Below, in pieces: positions 62,794 through 64,000 of a stretch of DNA of 64,000 nucleotides. Source of the DNA: an uncultured Alcanivorax sp. (GTDB lineage: Bacteria > Pseudomonadota > Gammaproteobacteria > Pseudomonadales > Alcanivoracaceae). Both the position numbers and the translations under genes were made by a program. The notes beneath the pieces were generated by a model that saw only the letters and a list, made by a program, of their open reading frames with translations, did not search any database and had not been told where the DNA came from. Each line of letters starts with the position of its first letter. The first letter of the stretch is position 1. The DNA lies in NCBI RefSeq assembly GCF_947258575.1, contig NZ_CAMYIV010000005.1:124001-188000 (forward strand). The letters run 5' to 3'.

Positions 62794-64000
62794 CAGTTGA
62801 CCTCGCTGGTCGGGCGTTCTTCGCTGTGGGCGTCGTTGCCGTTGGCGCCGCTGTTGGCGTTATTGAGCGTACCGAGGGCGTCGATCACTTCCTTCTGCGA
62901 GGCCATGCTCAGTTCGATTACCTCGCGGGCCTGCTCCACGTAGTAGTTGAGCTGTTCGTCGGCCCGGGCGGAGGACTGTTCCAGACGACTTTCCACCTGT
63001 TGCAGGTTGTCCAGCAGCTTGTCGTTGGCGTCGCTGAACACCTGCACGGCGGTGGCGAAGGCATCGCTGAGGCTGGCCACTTCGGCGGCGCTACCGGACA
63101 CATCGCCGGCCACCTGGTCGAGCTGCTCGCTCTGTGCGCTGACCTGCTGGGCGAAGGTGTCGCTGACCTGGGTCAGGGTGTCGCTGGCGGTGGTGATCAG
63201 GGTTTCGATGGCATCCCGTTGGGCGCCAGCCGCATCGCGCTGACCGCTGAGCAGGGTGTCCAGCTCGGCCATGATGCGGCGGCGCTCTTCCAGCAGCTCG
63301 TTGTCCCGTTCGCTGCTGCGGGTCATTTCCTCGCGCAGGCGGCTGATCACTTCTGCGGCCGCTTTCGGAGTTTCCGAGGCGGTTTCGATCAGGCGGGTCA
63401 TGGGCGCTTCCAGGGCGGTGCCCAGGCGGCCCAGGTGCTCGCTGACGGTGCCTTCCAGCTGTGCCAGGCGCTCGCTGGCGGCCTCGCTGCGGCCGGCTTC
63501 CGCGTCACGCAGGGCAATCAGTTCCTCGCGCACGGTGGTCACCAGGGTCTCCAGGCCGGTTTTTTGGCCGTCCAGCAGGCCGGTGGCGCTGTCCTGGAAC
63601 TGGCTGTTGTGCGCGCTCAGGGCGCTGCGCAGTTCGCTGATCAGGGTGGTGCCGGAGGCCTGCTGCGCGTCGATGCCGTCGCGCCACTGGGCGGCGGCCT
63701 GATCGCTGACTTCACGGAACTGGCCGGTGACGGCGGTGAGCTGCTCTTCGCTGGTGCGGGCCAGCTGCTGCTGGGTCTCGCGCACTTCCTGCAGCAGGCT
63801 GTGGCCGGTGTCTTTCTGCTCGGCCAGGCCCTGTTGCCACTGTTGCAGAGCCTGCTCACTGGCGCTGCGGAATTGCTCGGCGATGGTTGCCAGTTGCTGT
63901 TCGCTGGCGTTGCCCAGCTCTGCCTGGGTGCTGCGCATCTGTTCGAGCAGCTGGCTGCTGTTGTCCCGGAACTGGTCGTGGTGGGCGGCCAGGGAGGTGC
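62793..64000 (-). CDS. DUF802-type coiled-coil protein (5' end outside window)
   Basis: The frame is open to the window edge, so at least 401 C-terminal residues are visible and the start lies beyond 64000. The sequence is a long Gln/Glu/Ala-rich coiled coil with degenerate ~45-residue repeats (EQLATIAEQFRSASEQALQQW, EQLTAVTGQFREVSDQAAAQW), ending LGTLNNANSGANGND. DUF802 proteins of this kind have an N-terminal membrane part, not seen here, and are followed by an OmpA-family gene, as here. Its stop overlaps the start of the OmpA-like gene. The long tail resembles that of ZorA, which surrounds a MotAB-like motor. Confidence 0.82.
   Translation of the reverse strand, partial: TSLAAHHDQFRDNSSQLLEQMRSTQAELGNASEQQLATIAEQFRSASEQALQQWQQGLAEQKDTGHSLLQEVRETQQQLARTSEEQLTAVTGQFREVSDQAAAQWRDGIDAQQASGTTLISELRSALSAHNSQFQDSATGLLDGQKTGLETLVTTVREELIALRDAEAGRSEAASERLAQLEGTVSEHLGRLGTALEAPMTRLIETASETPKAAAEVISRLREEMTRSSERDNELLEERRRIMAELDTLLSGQRDAAGAQRDAIETLITTASDTLTQVSDTFAQQVSAQSEQLDQVAGDVSGSAAEVASLSDAFATAVQVFSDANDKLLDNLQQVESRLEQSSARADEQLNYYVEQAREVIELSMASQKEVIDALGTLNNANSGANGNDAHSEERPTSEVN

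Noticed and set aside
61380-64000. A complete Zorya defence system
   Set aside because: Only a MotB/ZorB-like protein and a coiled-coil partner are seen; no ZorC, ZorD or ZorE is present, and the DUF802/DUF2894 pairing points to a different, housekeeping-like operon.

Overview
The window reads as chromosomal DNA of a marine hydrocarbon-degrading gammaproteobacterium, most likely Alcanivorax or a close relative. This is inferred from GC-rich coding DNA, a Pseudomonas-like metK / ArsR-methyltransferase / tkt / epd / pgk / fba neighbourhood, gammaproteobacterial zapA-6S RNA-ygfA synteny and the expansion of FadL-type outer membrane proteins. No phage, insertion sequence, CRISPR array, tRNA or rRNA was found. 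Both ends cut genes: a glutathione S-transferase at the left and a DUF802-type coiled-coil protein at the right.

Layout. 1-4.3 kb: glutathione-linked formaldehyde detoxification (GST, S-formylglutathione hydrolase, glutathione-dependent formaldehyde dehydrogenase, a divergent LysR regulator, a GFA-family protein). 4.3-9.1 kb: two small unknown genes, DegV, pyruvate kinase and a YbaK-type deacylase. 9.3-14.0 kb: the activated-methyl cycle on the minus strand (metF, ahcY, metK and an ArsR-methyltransferase regulator), with a clear SAH riboswitch in front of ahcY. 14.3-19.7 kb: central carbon genes tkt, epd, pgk, fba. 19.7-25.4 kb: assorted genes, including rpiA, ilvA and an exported Ala/Lys/Glu-rich helical protein. 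25.4-27.9 kb: ygfA, a 6S RNA, zapA, a small coiled-coil protein and a ygfB-like gene. 27.9-32.0 kb: pepP and two UbiH-family hydroxylases. 32.1-34.7 kb: an FbpAB-type iron importer without an ATPase gene.

35.0-49.1 kb holds the most unusual part: three tandem copies of a two-gene cassette. Each encodes a ~450-residue FadL/OmpP1-family barrel followed within 10-14 bp by a ~980-1070-residue outer membrane lipoprotein. The lipoproteins have SbsA-type Ig-like repeats, a conserved central domain, a PGFPCA signature and an EF-hand-like loop. The arrangement recalls the Vibrio VolA-FadL pair, but no lipase motif is visible. The working hypothesis is a surface capture-and-uptake system for hydrophobic substrates.

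49.3-53.9 kb: glycine cleavage genes gcvT, gcvH, gcvPA and gcvPB (split P-protein). 54.1-55.1 kb: an AT-rich gap with one small membrane gene. 55.1-61.3 kb: an ATP-grasp ligase, an unknown 676-residue protein with a possible papain-like Cys/His/Asn arrangement, a small membrane protein, and a BCCT transporter. 61.4-64.0 kb: a DUF2894 / MotB-OmpA-like / DUF802 operon resembling a proton-driven stator. Many intergenic gaps carry related short inverted repeats (REP-like).
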